A DNA stretch of 64,000 bases, taken from positions 372,001 to 436,000 of the forward strand of contig NZ_FXUL01000002.1 in NCBI RefSeq assembly GCF_900182955.1, given 5' to 3'. The notes under the pieces were generated by a model. That model ran no database searches and had not been told where the DNA came from. It saw only the letters and a program-made list of their open reading frames with translations. This stretch comes from Noviherbaspirillum suwonense. GTDB taxonomy: Bacteria; Pseudomonadota; Gammaproteobacteria; Burkholderiales; Burkholderiaceae_D. A program made the translations under genes and the position numbers. Shown here piece after piece: positions 16,303-25,188 of the stretch. The first letter of the stretch is position 1, and every line of letters begins with the position of its first letter.

Positions 16303-19300
16303 GTGAACTTTTCCGCCCTGTCGATCCGCAACCCGATCCCCGCCATCATGCTGTTCGTGCTGCTGACGCTGGCCGGCCTGCTGGCCTACCGCGGCGCCGC
16401 CGTGCAGGACTTCCCGGACATCGAGCTGCCGGTCGTCACCGTCTCGGCCACGCTGCCGGGCGCCGCGCCGGCGCAGCTGGAAACCGAGGTCGCCCGCAAG
16501 ATCGAGGACAGCGTGGCGACGCTGCAGGGCGTCAAGAACATCTACACCCGCGTGCTGGACGGGGTCGCAACCATCACCGTCGAATTCATCCTGGAAAAGC
16601 CGCTGGCCGAAGCGGTGAACGACGTCCGCGACGCGGTCGCCCGCGTGCGCGCCGACCTGCCGGCCGACCTGCGCGAGCCGTCGGTGACCAAGGCGTCCAC
16701 CGCCGGCCGCGTGGTGCTGACCTTCACCGCTGCCGCCGCGCCCGACGCGCCCGGCGGCAGCCGCATGGACATGCAGGAACTGAGCTGGTTCGTCGACAAT
16801 AATGTCACCAAGCGGCTGCTGGCCGTGCCCGGCGTCGGCGCGGTCAAGCGCATGGGCGGCGTCACCCGCGAAGTCCGGGTCGAACTCGACCCGCTGAAGA
16901 TGGCCGCGCTCAACGCGTCGGCGCTGGACGTGTCGCGCCGGCTGCGCCAGGTGCAGCAGGAAGCGCCCGGCGGCCGCGGCGACGTCGGCGGCGCCGAGCA
17001 GTCGGTGCGGACCATCGCCACCGTGCAGACCGCCGGCGAGCTGGCGCGGCTGGACATCCCGCTGCTCGACGGCCGGCATATCCGGCTCGACCAGGTCGCC
17101 AGCGTCAGCGACACGGTCAGCGAGCCGCGGGCGCTGGCCACGCAGAACGGCCGCGAGGTCGTCGGCTTTGAAATCTTCCGCACCCGCGGCGCCAGCGAGG
17201 TCAAGGTCGCCGAGGGCGCGCGGGCCGCGGTGGCGGAACTGCAGGCCGCGCATGCCGGCATCCAGCTGACCCAGGTGATCGACAATGCCGCGCCGATCCA
17301 GGAGAACTTCCGGGGCTCCATGGAACTGCTGTACGAAGGCGCGCTGCTGGCCGTGCTGGTGGTCTGGTGGTTCCTGCGCGACTGGCGGGCCACGCTGGTC
17401 GCGGCCGCCGCGCTGCCGCTGTCGGTCATCCCGACCTTCCTCGGCCTGGCCTACTTCGGCTACACGCTCAACATGGTGACGCTGCTGTCGCTGGCGCTGG
17501 TGGTGGGCGTGCTGGTGGACGACGCCATCGTCGAGATCGAGAACATCGAGCGGCACCTGGAAATGGGCAAGACGCCGATGCAGGCGGCGCTGGAAGCGGC
17601 CGACGAAATCGGCATGGCGGTCATCGCCACCACCTTCGCGCTGGTCGCGGTGTTCCTGCCGACGGCGTTCATGGCCGGCGTGCCCGGCCTGTTCTTCAAG
17701 CAGTTCGGCTGGACCGCGGTGCTGGCCATCCTGGCGTCGCTGGTGGTCGCGCGGCTGCTCACGCCGATGATGGCGGCCTACCTGCTGAAGCCCAGGCAGC
17801 GCCACCAGGCCGAAGACGGCTGGCTGATGCGCCGCTACATGTCGACCATGCGCTGGTGCCTGAACCATCGGCTGGTGACGGCGATTGCGTCGGGCCTGTT
17901 TTTCATTGCGTCAATCGCGCTGGTGCCGCTGCTGCCGACCGGCTTCGTGCCGTCGTCCGACCGCGGCCAGACCCAGATCAACATCGAGCTGGCGCCCGGG
18001 TCGACGCTGTCCCAGACCGCCGCGGTGGCCGAGCGCGCGCGCCTCGCCGCGATCGAGGACAGGAACGTGACCGGCGTCTTCAGCTCGGTCGGCGGCGGCT
18101 CCAGCGGCGACGCCTTCGCGCCCGGCGCGGCGGCCGAGGCGCGGCGCGCGGTGCTGACGCTGACGACCACGCACCGCAGCGACCGGCATGAATCGATGGC
18201 CGACATCGAGCGCGGCCTGCGCAGCCGGCTCGATGCGATACCCGGCGCGCGTTTCACTGTCGGCCCGGCCGACATCGGCGTGAAGATGCAGCTGGTGCTG
18301 CGCAGCGAGGACCCGGTGGCGCTGTCGGCGGCGGCGCAGCAGGTGGTGCGCGAGCTGCGCGGCCTGCGCGGCATCGGCAACGTCAACTCCAGCGCGTCGC
18401 TGGTGCGCCCGGAAATCATCGTCCGTCCGGACTTCGCGCGCGCCGCCGAACTTGGCGTCACCGCGTCGGCCATCGGCGAGACGGTGCGGGTCGCCACCGC
18501 CGGCGACTACGACATCAACCTGACCAAGCTGAACCTGAGCGAGCGCCAGGTGCCGATCCGGGTCAAGCTGCCAGACGCGGTGCGCGCCGACCTCGACGCG
18601 ATCGCGCGGCTGACCGTCCCGGGGCGCAACGGCCCGGCGCTGCTGGAGAACGTGGCCTCGATCAGTGTCGCCAGCGGCCCGGCCCAGATCGACCGCCTGA
18701 ACCGCAGCCGCAATGTCACGCTGGACGTGGAACTGGGCAGCCGCGCGCTGGGCGAGCTCAACACCGAAGCGCGCAACCTGCCGGCGATGCGCAACCTGCC
18801 GGCGTCGGTGCGCATCGCCGAACTCGGCGACGCGCAGGAGATGCAGACCCTGTTCGCCAGCTTCGGACTGGCAATGGCGATCGGCGTGCTGTGCATCTAT
18901 GGCGTGCTGGTGCTGCTGTTCCGCGACTTCATGCAGCCGCTGACCATCCTCGCCGCGCTGCCGCTGTCGATCGGCGGCGCCTTCGTCGCGCTGCTGCTGA
19001 CCGGGCGGGCGCTGTCGATGCCGTCGATGATCGGGCTCATCATGCTGATGGGCATCGTCACCAAGAACTCCATCCTGCTGGTCGATTACGCGATCCTGGC
19101 GCGGCAGGCCGGCATGAGCCGCTTCGACGCGCTGGTGGACGCCTGCCACAAGCGCAGCCGGCCCGTCATCATGACCACCATCGCGATGGGCGCCGGCATG
19201 ATGCCGCTCGCGCTGGGCTGGGGCGCCGACCCCAGCTTCCGCTCGCCGATGGCCATTGCGGTGATCGGCGGCCTGATCACGTCCACGCTGCTGAGCCTGC

Positions 19301-19440
19301 TGGTGGTGCCGGCGGTGTTCACCTACGTCGACGATGTCGAGCAGTGGTTCAAGCGGCGCTTCCGCCGGCATACGAAGCCGGCGCCGCTGACGATCGTGGA
19401 GTCGAAGCGGCATGCGCGCCAAACCGGACCTGGCGTATAA
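16303..19440 (+). CDS. RND-family efflux pump, AcrB/MdtB-type inner-membrane transporter
   Basis: 1045 residues starting with GTG, with a GGGGA-type site 8 bp upstream. It has the twelve-helix, two-large-loop RND plan: first helix after NFSALSIRNPIPAIML, proton-relay acidic pair in VGVLVDDAIVEIENIE of TM4, and the mirrored motif GLIMLMGIVTKNSILLVDYA near TM10. The N-terminal sequence NPIPA and length fit the hydrophobe/amphiphile branch rather than heavy-metal pumps. It acts with the adaptor and outer-membrane factor encoded immediately upstream. Repeat copy B begins over its last codons. Confidence 0.92.
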   Translation: MNFSALSIRNPIPAIMLFVLLTLAGLLAYRGAAVQDFPDIELPVVTVSATLPGAAPAQLETEVARKIEDSVATLQGVKNIYTRVLDGVATITVEFILEKPLAEAVNDVRDAVARVRADLPADLREPSVTKASTAGRVVLTFTAAAAPDAPGGSRMDMQELSWFVDNNVTKRLLAVPGVGAVKRMGGVTREVRVELDPLKMAALNASALDVSRRLRQVQQEAPGGRGDVGGAEQSVRTIATVQTAGELARLDIPLLDGRHIRLDQVASVSDTVSEPRALATQNGREVVGFEIFRTRGASEVKVAEGARAAVAELQAAHAGIQLTQVIDNAAPIQENFRGSMELLYEGALLAVLVVWWFLRDWRATLVAAAALPLSVIPTFLGLAYFGYTLNMVTLLSLALVVGVLVDDAIVEIENIERHLEMGKTPMQAALEAADEIGMAVIATTFALVAVFLPTAFMAGVPGLFFKQFGWTAVLAILASLVVARLLTPMMAAYLLKPRQRHQAEDGWLMRRYMSTMRWCLNHRLVTAIASGLFFIASIALVPLLPTGFVPSSDRGQTQINIELAPGSTLSQTAAVAERARLAAIEDRNVTGVFSSVGGGSSGDAFAPGAAAEARRAVLTLTTTHRSDRHESMADIERGLRSRLDAIPGARFTVGPADIGVKMQLVLRSEDPVALSAAAQQVVRELRGLRGIGNVNSSASLVRPEIIVRPDFARAAELGVTASAIGETVRVATAGDYDINLTKLNLSERQVPIRVKLPDAVRADLDAIARLTVPGRNGPALLENVASISVASGPAQIDRLNRSRNVTLDVELGSRALGELNTEARNLPAMRNLPASVRIAELGDAQEMQTLFASFGLAMAIGVLCIYGVLVLLFRDFMQPLTILAALPLSIGGAFVALLLTGRALSMPSMIGLIMLMGIVTKNSILLVDYAILARQAGMSRFDALVDACHKRSRPVIMTTIAMGAGMMPLALGWGADPSFRSPMAIAVIGGLITSTLLSLLVVPAVFTYVDDVEQWFKRRFRRHTKPAPLTIVESKRHARQTGPGV

Positions 19441-19608
19441 CGCCATTCCCGGTTCGCAAGACGCCTTGAACAGCCGTAGGATGTAATAAGCGCGGGCGCA
19501 TTACAACATTCCTTGTGAACAGGCGATGGTGGAATTGCCCTTCGGTTATTACATCCTACGAATTGGAACCATCGATCTCACCCGGTACGGCATGAATCGG
19601 GATTGGTA
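19435..19608 (+). repeat. Dispersed MITE-like intergenic repeat, copy B
   Basis: About 174 bp. The left end reads CCATTCCCGGTTCGCAAG and the right end AATCGGGATTGG, so the ends are inverted relative to each other. Inside are GTAGGATGTAATAAGCGC at about 19476 and TTATTACATCCTACG at about 19546. The flanking blocks (GGAACCATCGATCTCACCCGG) match copy C (GGAACCGTCGATCTCATCCGG) in the same orientation. It overlaps the RND gene's last codons. Confidence 0.8.
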
Positions 19609-20022
19609 GAAGGTGGCCAATGCGAACCGAGCATCCGGCTTGCGGCTCGTCAGGGCTGGCTTGCCAATTGCGCCGTGCTCGACCTGCCGGGTCAGGCTTT
19701 ATCAGCGCGCTGCCGGCGGCAAGCGTGTGCGTACCGCTACGGCCAATGCGCGTCGCCGCTTTGCGGCCTGTTCGATCCCCATTACGGCAAGCGCGTCGTC
19801 CAGGCATCTCCCTCCCGGTGCAAGACTGGAGCCAGACAGGCTGCGACCTCCCTCGCCAAGCCACTTGGTCCGGCTGTCTCCGCATCCCGCACCGGAAACC
19901 GTCGCCGCTTGCAGCCCGGCCGTCGCGACGCCGTCTGCCGACCTGTCGTTGCAACTGTCATAACGCGCATGTTGTGGAGACGCAAAGCAAGCCGAAGTAG
20001 CCGGATATAACGCCCACGCTGC
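19609..20022. other. Intergenic stretch with no recognised gene
   Basis: About 410 bp between repeat B and the hemerythrin gene's promoter region. Several short frames are open by chance, but none has a plausible start, motif or codon pattern resembling its neighbours. It may be decayed sequence; I see no tRNA, terminator or repeat in it. Confidence 0.5.
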
Positions 20023-20050
20023 TTGTCAAAATCCTCATATTGTATTTATT
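20023..20050 (+). promoter_or_regulatory. Possible sigma-70 promoter for the hemerythrin gene
   Basis: TTGTCA (20023-20028) and TTTATT (20045-20050) are separated by 16 bp in a local A+T-rich patch, 27 bp before the ATG at 20077. If used, it excludes the upstream alternative TTG start at 20023. Confidence 0.4.
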
Positions 20051-20076
20051 TCAACCATTTACCTGGAACCGACACC

Positions 20077-20679
20077 ATGAACCTGAACCTCCCTTCCTTT
20101 GCCGGCAAAGTCTCGCCGACCGCCACAAACATGATCCGCATGGATCACACCCACGTGATGGCGACTTTCCATCAGTACGAGATCGACAGCAGCCCGCGCA
20201 CCCGCCAGGGCCTGGCCAACACCATCTGCCTGGCCCTGGAAATCCATGCGCAGCTGGAGGAAGAAATTTTCTATCCGGCGCTGAAGGCGCTGGACAGCAG
20301 CAACCCGGCGATCCAGAAAGCCGTGCCGGAGCACAACGAGATGAAGCGCCTGATCGCCAGGCTGCGCGGCATGCAGCCGACCGAGGCGGGTTACGACGAC
20401 ACCCTGTTCGAGCTGATGCGCGACGTGATGCACCATGTCGCGGACGAGGAAACCATCCTGCTGCCGGAAGCGGAACGCCTGATGCCGGACCGCCTGGGGG
20501 ACCTGGGCGCAAAGATGCTCAAGCGCCGGCTGGAGCTGGCTGCGCCGCGCGGCGGCGAGATCGCCGGCAACATGCTCAAGGGCATGCCGAAAAGCTCGAT
20601 GATGCTGGCGGCAGGCGCGCTGATGGCAGGCACCTACCTGTTGAAACGCAACGGCAACCATACGCGCGGCAACGACTGA
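20077..20679 (+). CDS. Hemerythrin HHE cation-binding domain protein
   Basis: 200 residues. The HHE-type iron ligands are visible in MDHTHVMATFHQYEI, EIHAQLEEEIFYPAL, VPEHNEMKRLI and MHHVADEETILLPEAE, spread over about residues 20-135. These form a four-helix non-haem diiron site that binds oxygen or nitric oxide in related proteins. The C-terminal part includes a hydrophobic stretch (MMLAAGALMAGTYLL), possibly a membrane anchor. The start is preceded by CTGGAA. It is the first gene of a run with the zinc-ribbon protein 35 bp downstream. A redox or nitrosative-stress role is inferred from the family. Confidence 0.85.
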   Translation: MNLNLPSFAGKVSPTATNMIRMDHTHVMATFHQYEIDSSPRTRQGLANTICLALEIHAQLEEEIFYPALKALDSSNPAIQKAVPEHNEMKRLIARLRGMQPTEAGYDDTLFELMRDVMHHVADEETILLPEAERLMPDRLGDLGAKMLKRRLELAAPRGGEIAGNMLKGMPKSSMMLAAGALMAGTYLLKRNGNHTRGND

Positions 20680-20714
20680 CGTCGGCCCGCGCCGTAACGA
20701 CCGAGGAGAAAAAC

Positions 20715-21281
20715 ATGGCAACTGACGGAGAAGAGAAGCGGCTCGAGGAGGCGGCCGGCCCGCATGGCGCCCGCACTACCGAGCTGGTTGGCGTGGACGA
20801 TATCGGCCTGCCTTCCGGCATCCAGCCGGAGGATGTCGCAGGGCTGCAGCAGGGAAAGCTGGACCCATCCGCGATGGCGGATGCCAGCGCCAGCGCGCCT
20901 CGGGCCAGTGCCGGACCAGGCTCCGGCAATGACAAGGCTGCACCGTCCGACCTGCAAAGCGCGAGAACGACTGAGCTGGTTGGCATCGACGACATCGGCC
21001 TGCCCGCGGGAATACAGCCCGAGGACGTCAAGCCGTCGGGACAGGACGGGATGGATCAACCGGCCGCGACCGGCGGCGCGCAGCATGGCGGCGCGCCCAG
21101 CCCCGTTCGGGTCAACGCGGGCCAGGATTTGAGTCCCGGCGACGAGGCCGCCCCTGGCACGGTGGGCACTGGCGACGATGTCTGCCCGGTCTGCGCCGGC
21201 AGCGGCAAGAATGCCAGCGGCGGCGCCTGTCCGAACTGCCGCGGGACGGGCATCGTCACCGAAGGCATAGGCGGCGGTTAA
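20715..21281 (+). CDS. Unknown protein with duplicated 23-residue motif and DnaJ-like zinc ribbon
   Basis: 188 residues, preceded by a strong GAGGAG site 8 bp upstream. Residues 19-41 (ARTTELVGVDDIGLPSGIQP and EDV) recur at 83-105 with only two substitutions. The linkers are rich in Ala, Gly, Ser, Pro and Asp and look disordered. The C-terminus has CPVCAGSG (Cys157/160) and CPNCRGTG (Cys172/175), two CxxCxGxG units like those of DnaJ zinc fingers, separated by 11 residues. There is no J-domain, signal peptide or membrane segment. I do not recognise the family. It probably shares a transcript with the hemerythrin gene. Confidence 0.8.
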   Translation: MATDGEEKRLEEAAGPHGARTTELVGVDDIGLPSGIQPEDVAGLQQGKLDPSAMADASASAPRASAGPGSGNDKAAPSDLQSARTTELVGIDDIGLPAGIQPEDVKPSGQDGMDQPAATGGAQHGGAPSPVRVNAGQDLSPGDEAAPGTVGTGDDVCPVCAGSGKNASGGACPNCRGTGIVTEGIGGG

Positions 21282-21426
21282 ACCGCGTTGCTCCATGCCC
21301 GGGCGGGGCGGGCATGCGCCGGTGCGGCTGAACTAGTCGCGATACCAGCGCATGCCAGGCCCTGCCCGATGACATTCGTCCTGCCAGGCCCGGCCCTGGC
21401 ATCACCCCATACCCGAAGGATTCATA

Positions 21427-23688
21427 TTGCAACGCAGGAAATTTCTTATCGGCGGCGCCGCGCTGACCAGTCTCGCGGCGCTTGGAAATGCGCATGCGGC
21501 AGACAAGCCTGCCAGCAAGGAGAGCAAGCCTCCCCGTCCCTCCTCTTCCGGCCCCGCGCCCGCGCTGACCGCGGACGCCCCTGACACGTTCGAAGTCTGG
21601 GACTGGACCAACCCGGAAAAGCCGCTACTGGAAGGGACGATCAAGCTGGACAAGCGGATCGACGACTTCGCCTACGAAGACGCCGACATGGCCGCCGAGA
21701 ATGGCAGCATTGCCGTCTACCAGTCCACCCAGTCGGTGATGCTGGGCGACATCGAAGTCGGCTTCACGATGTTCGCTGCGGACAAGCGCAATACCGAGGC
21801 GGGAAAGGAGCCGCTTTACCAGGTGCTCGGGGCGTTCGCGCACCGCGGAAGCTGGACCAGCTATCCGGCCAGCGACACGTTCGATCCGAAAATCCATACC
21901 ACCTTTCCCAAGCCCTTCAAGGTCGTGATGAAGAATGCAGGAGGCAAGGTGCTGCATACCTTCCAGATGCAGGATGGCCTGCCCATCAATGACCCGTCGC
22001 TGCACCAGTGGGCTTCGGCGACGCAACCGCTCCGGCCGAAATTGTCGGTGTTCATGATGCTGCCGTGGCAGAACACGCGACCGCGCGCATCGTCGAGGAA
22101 AAACCTCTACTTCCCCGGCCTGACGGCCGATGGCTTGCGGCCGTCCAGCGCCAAGGGACATTACTCGGTGCTTTCCTGCGAACCGCCGATCACGGGAGGC
22201 TACGGACGAAACTCGATGAACGGCCTGGCCAATATCTATGCCGCGCCGCGCTGGCCCCTGCCGAGGAAGGGCTATGGCCCGCCGGTCCGCGACCCGTATA
22301 TCAATTACGTGGAATTCAACCGCAACGGCGGCTCGGCTTTTGGCGCAGCCTTCATCGAGGGATGGGATTACGAGCCCGGCTCGTATTCGACGCACAACTG
22401 GTACACCGCGCCCGGCGGCCCGCGCTTCGATCGCTGCGTAATACCCTCGGTTGTCGCGCTATGGGCGTCCCAGCCCAGCGGGCGGCGGCTGCAGGACAAT
22501 GTGCCGCACCGCGACTGGCTGGACGGCTGGGCCATGGCCTACTTCAATCATGGCAACCATTGGGTAAGGGACGTGAAGTCCATGCACCTGATGACCAGCC
22601 GCGACGTCATGCTCAACCCGTGGGGACTCGTCGGAAATTACTACGGCGGCGGCTCGATCGGCCCGCGCAGCGTGCGGATCAATGGCAGCCAGCGCGACGG
22701 CACCACCGAAGCCAATCACGATCGCAATGGAAACATCTGGGCGCACGGCTGGGCCAGGGATGCACTCCACTCCTATTGCAACGCCGGGTGGATCGCGCTG
22801 TTGCTCAATAGTCCGATACATGCCATCGGCTGCCGCTTCGACACTGCCAATCAAATGATGATGACAGGCGACCCGGCCAACGGGATCAGGGACGATTACA
22901 TGGTCCGTTCTCAGGCATGGCGCTGGATACACTACACGCTGGCCTGGAAACTGGCTTCCCGGCATCCGCTGGGACTGGCCCGGGAAGACATCGAGAACAG
23001 TTTTATCCGCCACCTCGAGCAGATCTACAAGGACGTGTACGTACCGCAAGTGCTGGAGAAGAAAGACGATCCGTACTTCAAGGGTCTGCGCAATATAGGG
23101 CAGCCGATGATCAACCATAGCGGCAATGGGAGCATGTGGATCGGCCAGGGAGGCGGCCTCGGCTATTACATGGGTCATGTGCTGCAGCTGATGAAGCAAA
23201 CCGGATTCTGGGCCGCGCTGATGTCCCGCGGGGGCCATGTGCGGGATGTGCTTCTTCTGCAGCTTCGCAACATGGACCAGTTCGCGCTCGGCCTGCACGC
23301 GGATACGAACGGAACGGTCAATGTCGCCATCGTGTTTCCAAAAGACGGCGTGTTCCCGGACAGCATGGCGCACTACCATGCGCTATACGGCAACAAGAAC
23401 GAGGACATGTTCACCGACGACAAGGGCAAGCCCATCAACGACCGCGATGTGTCGATACATGCCATCGCGCAGTATGTCTACATCCGCCGCGACTATTTCC
23501 CCGAGATTCCGCATCCCAAGCTGGCCGCCGCCATTTCCAAGCTCGATGCGCGCCTGGGCTCGGTGACGGCACGGGTGGCCGCGGCCGGCGACCCGGAGAA
23601 GAAACGCGAGGCCGACCATATCTACCGTTATCCGGGCCTGGCGCCGATCAAGGCGCCGGAAGTGCTGGGCCCGTCAGGCAAGGCCTGA
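21427..23688 (+). CDS. Large Tat-exported protein of unknown function
   Basis: 753 residues from a TTG start with GAAGGA 7-8 bp upstream. The N-terminus QRRKFLIGGAALTSLAALG is a twin-arginine signal with a likely AHA cleavage site near residue 24. A Pro/Ser-rich linker follows to about residue 45. The mature protein is rich in Trp, Tyr, His and Asn, with striking stretches such as NHDRNGNIWAHGWARDALHS and MINHSGNGSMWIGQGGGLGY. Tat export suggests folding or cofactor insertion in the cytoplasm. I recognise no catalytic motif or family. It follows the zinc-ribbon gene by 145 bp. Confidence 0.8.
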   Translation: MQRRKFLIGGAALTSLAALGNAHAADKPASKESKPPRPSSSGPAPALTADAPDTFEVWDWTNPEKPLLEGTIKLDKRIDDFAYEDADMAAENGSIAVYQSTQSVMLGDIEVGFTMFAADKRNTEAGKEPLYQVLGAFAHRGSWTSYPASDTFDPKIHTTFPKPFKVVMKNAGGKVLHTFQMQDGLPINDPSLHQWASATQPLRPKLSVFMMLPWQNTRPRASSRKNLYFPGLTADGLRPSSAKGHYSVLSCEPPITGGYGRNSMNGLANIYAAPRWPLPRKGYGPPVRDPYINYVEFNRNGGSAFGAAFIEGWDYEPGSYSTHNWYTAPGGPRFDRCVIPSVVALWASQPSGRRLQDNVPHRDWLDGWAMAYFNHGNHWVRDVKSMHLMTSRDVMLNPWGLVGNYYGGGSIGPRSVRINGSQRDGTTEANHDRNGNIWAHGWARDALHSYCNAGWIALLLNSPIHAIGCRFDTANQMMMTGDPANGIRDDYMVRSQAWRWIHYTLAWKLASRHPLGLAREDIENSFIRHLEQIYKDVYVPQVLEKKDDPYFKGLRNIGQPMINHSGNGSMWIGQGGGLGYYMGHVLQLMKQTGFWAALMSRGGHVRDVLLLQLRNMDQFALGLHADTNGTVNVAIVFPKDGVFPDSMAHYHALYGNKNEDMFTDDKGKPINDRDVSIHAIAQYVYIRRDYFPEIPHPKLAAAISKLDARLGSVTARVAAAGDPEKKREADHIYRYPGLAPIKAPEVLGPSGKA

Positions 23689-23703
23689 CGCCTCGGCCCT
23701 GCG

Positions 23704-23907
23704 TCAGAAACCGTCGGGCTGCGTCCTCACGGCTTCGCCCTCGAAGCCTTCCAGGACTTCCTTGGCCCGCTGCTTGCGCGCCGGGTCGGGATCGTCCTCG
23801 GGGGTAATGGTGGTGCTGGGCTGTGCCCGCTCCTTGTTGTTCCCGCTTGCGTCGGTCGGATCGTAATGGGGGGCCGCCGGGCTAGTGGTGTCAGGTGTGT
23901 CTGCCAT
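23704..23907 (-). CDS. Small acidic/hydrophilic protein of unknown function
   Basis: 67 residues (MADTPDTTSPAAPHYDPTD...), start chosen for GGAGA 8 bp upstream. It is hydrophilic and Pro/Thr/Asp-rich, with a short helical C-terminal segment (ARKQRAKEVLEGFEG). There is no signal peptide or Cys. It is convergent with the Tat-protein gene, whose stop is 15 bp away. The good ribosome-binding site and codon use support it as a real gene; the function cannot be read from sequence. Confidence 0.6.
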   Translation of the reverse strand: MADTPDTTSPAAPHYDPTDASGNNKERAQPSTTITPEDDPDPARKQRAKEVLEGFEGEAVRTQPDGF

Positions 23908-24051
23908 GATGTTCTCCAGTTGTGCGACTACGGCTGAAAACCTTGTCAAGCAAGGCCGGGCGACGACCTCCGCAAACGGATGCCATCGCCCTTTCCGGAA
24001 GCCGTATGCCGGCTGCGTCGACGGATGCCGACGCCCGCCGGCGCTTGCCGA

Positions 24052-24906
24052 TTAGCGTGCCGCGCCGCCGGTGGTTCCACCGGTCGATGCACCCGGCGTT
24101 CCCATCGCGCCTGCGCCAGCGGCGCTGCCGCCGTTGCCCATCGCGCCTGCGCCGGTGCCGCCCGTCGTGCCCGACGCGCCCGACACGCCGGAACTGGCCG
24201 CGCCACCGCTGTTGCCGCCGCTGCTGCTCATCGCGCCGCTGCGGGCGCCCATGGCGCCGTTATCGGTTGCCGCGCCGGTCATGTTGCCCTTCTTGCTGCC
24301 CATGCCGTGCTTCGCTGCGGTCTCCTGGGCCATCGTCAGGTGCTGGTCAACGGCCGTGATGGTCTTGGCCGCGTAGGCTTTCAGGTCGGCGTCCTTTGCC
24401 TTGTCCTGCACGCGCACCAGCAGCTTGTGGGTGTTCTCATGGTCGTTCAGGCCGCCCTGCTTCAGATAGCGCTTGTCGAAGGTATCGCCCTTGAGCGCGG
24501 ACATGACCTTGGAAAGGGCCTTGTGCTTGGCGTCAGGCTCGGTCGGCAGTTTCACGCCCTTGCTGTCGGCCAGCGTCTGCAGTTCCTGCTGCGCCTTGGT
24601 GTGATCGTCGATCATTTTCTGGGCGAAGGTTTTCACGTCATCGCTCTGCGACTTTTCCAGCGCCATCTTGCCGGCTGCGATCTCGGACAGGTTTGCGTGT
24701 GCGATATCGCGCATCATCTTCTGGTCGGCGGAAGCGACCTTGGCCGCCGAACCCGATGCCGTGGTGGTGCTGGCAGCCGTGGCGCTGTTCCCCGACATCG
24801 AGCCGGTGGTGGCCGCGCCAGTCGCGTTCTGCGCAATCGCGCCGCCAAACATCATCGCCAGCGTTGCGCAGGCGGCCATACGTTTCAGTATCAGTTGCTT
24901 GTTCAT
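24052..24906 (-). CDS. DUF4142-family exported protein with Gly/Ala/Ser-rich tail
   Basis: 284 residues. The Sec signal peptide covers about residues 1-25 (KQLILKRMAACATLAMMFGG). The DUF4142 ferritin-like helical domain (about 55-200) shows KVASADQKMMRDIAHANLSE, GKMALEKSQSDDVKTFAQKM and DHTKAQQELQTLA. The last ~80 residues are a low-complexity tail of Gly, Ala, Ser, Thr and Met. The start has AGGAGA 7 bp upstream. DUF4142 proteins are periplasmic or outer-membrane proteins of unclear function, often found with stress lipoproteins as here. It is divergent from the hybrid kinase gene. Confidence 0.85.
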   Translation of the reverse strand: MNKQLILKRMAACATLAMMFGGAIAQNATGAATTGSMSGNSATAASTTTASGSAAKVASADQKMMRDIAHANLSEIAAGKMALEKSQSDDVKTFAQKMIDDHTKAQQELQTLADSKGVKLPTEPDAKHKALSKVMSALKGDTFDKRYLKQGGLNDHENTHKLLVRVQDKAKDADLKAYAAKTITAVDQHLTMAQETAAKHGMGSKKGNMTGAATDNGAMGARSGAMSSSGGNSGGAASSGVSGASGTTGGTGAGAMGNGGSAAGAGAMGTPGASTGGTTGGAAR

Positions 24907-25188
24907 GATTTTCTCCTGATGTGTCGGCAACGGTATGCCCGCTGCACTAGTGGACCCATTGTGGTCAGAGCGACATGATCCAACCATAGGAGGAGTTCTG
25001 TAATCGCCGTAGGAATGCATGAGCGCTTTCATGAAGGCAATACTTTTACCCAAAGCACTGTTGAAATTTGTAAAAATTACCGGGTTCAGGACGTTACCCG
25101 CCGCACTGCGCTATCATCAAGTCCGATAACCGCCCTTTGTTGCCTTATAAAAACTTGTTCCGGTCCGAGCCGGAAATCTGACCTGCCT

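Noticed and set aside
20040-20714. Longer start for the zinc-ribbon protein in the frame running through the hemerythrin gene
   Set aside because: That frame overlaps the hemerythrin gene out of phase. The ATG at 20715 has an excellent GAGGAG site, so the upstream part is a shadow.
25017-25032. CATGA-N6-TCATG inverted repeat in the DUF4142/hybrid-kinase intergenic region
   Set aside because: Five-bp arms are too short to support an operator claim without a second copy.
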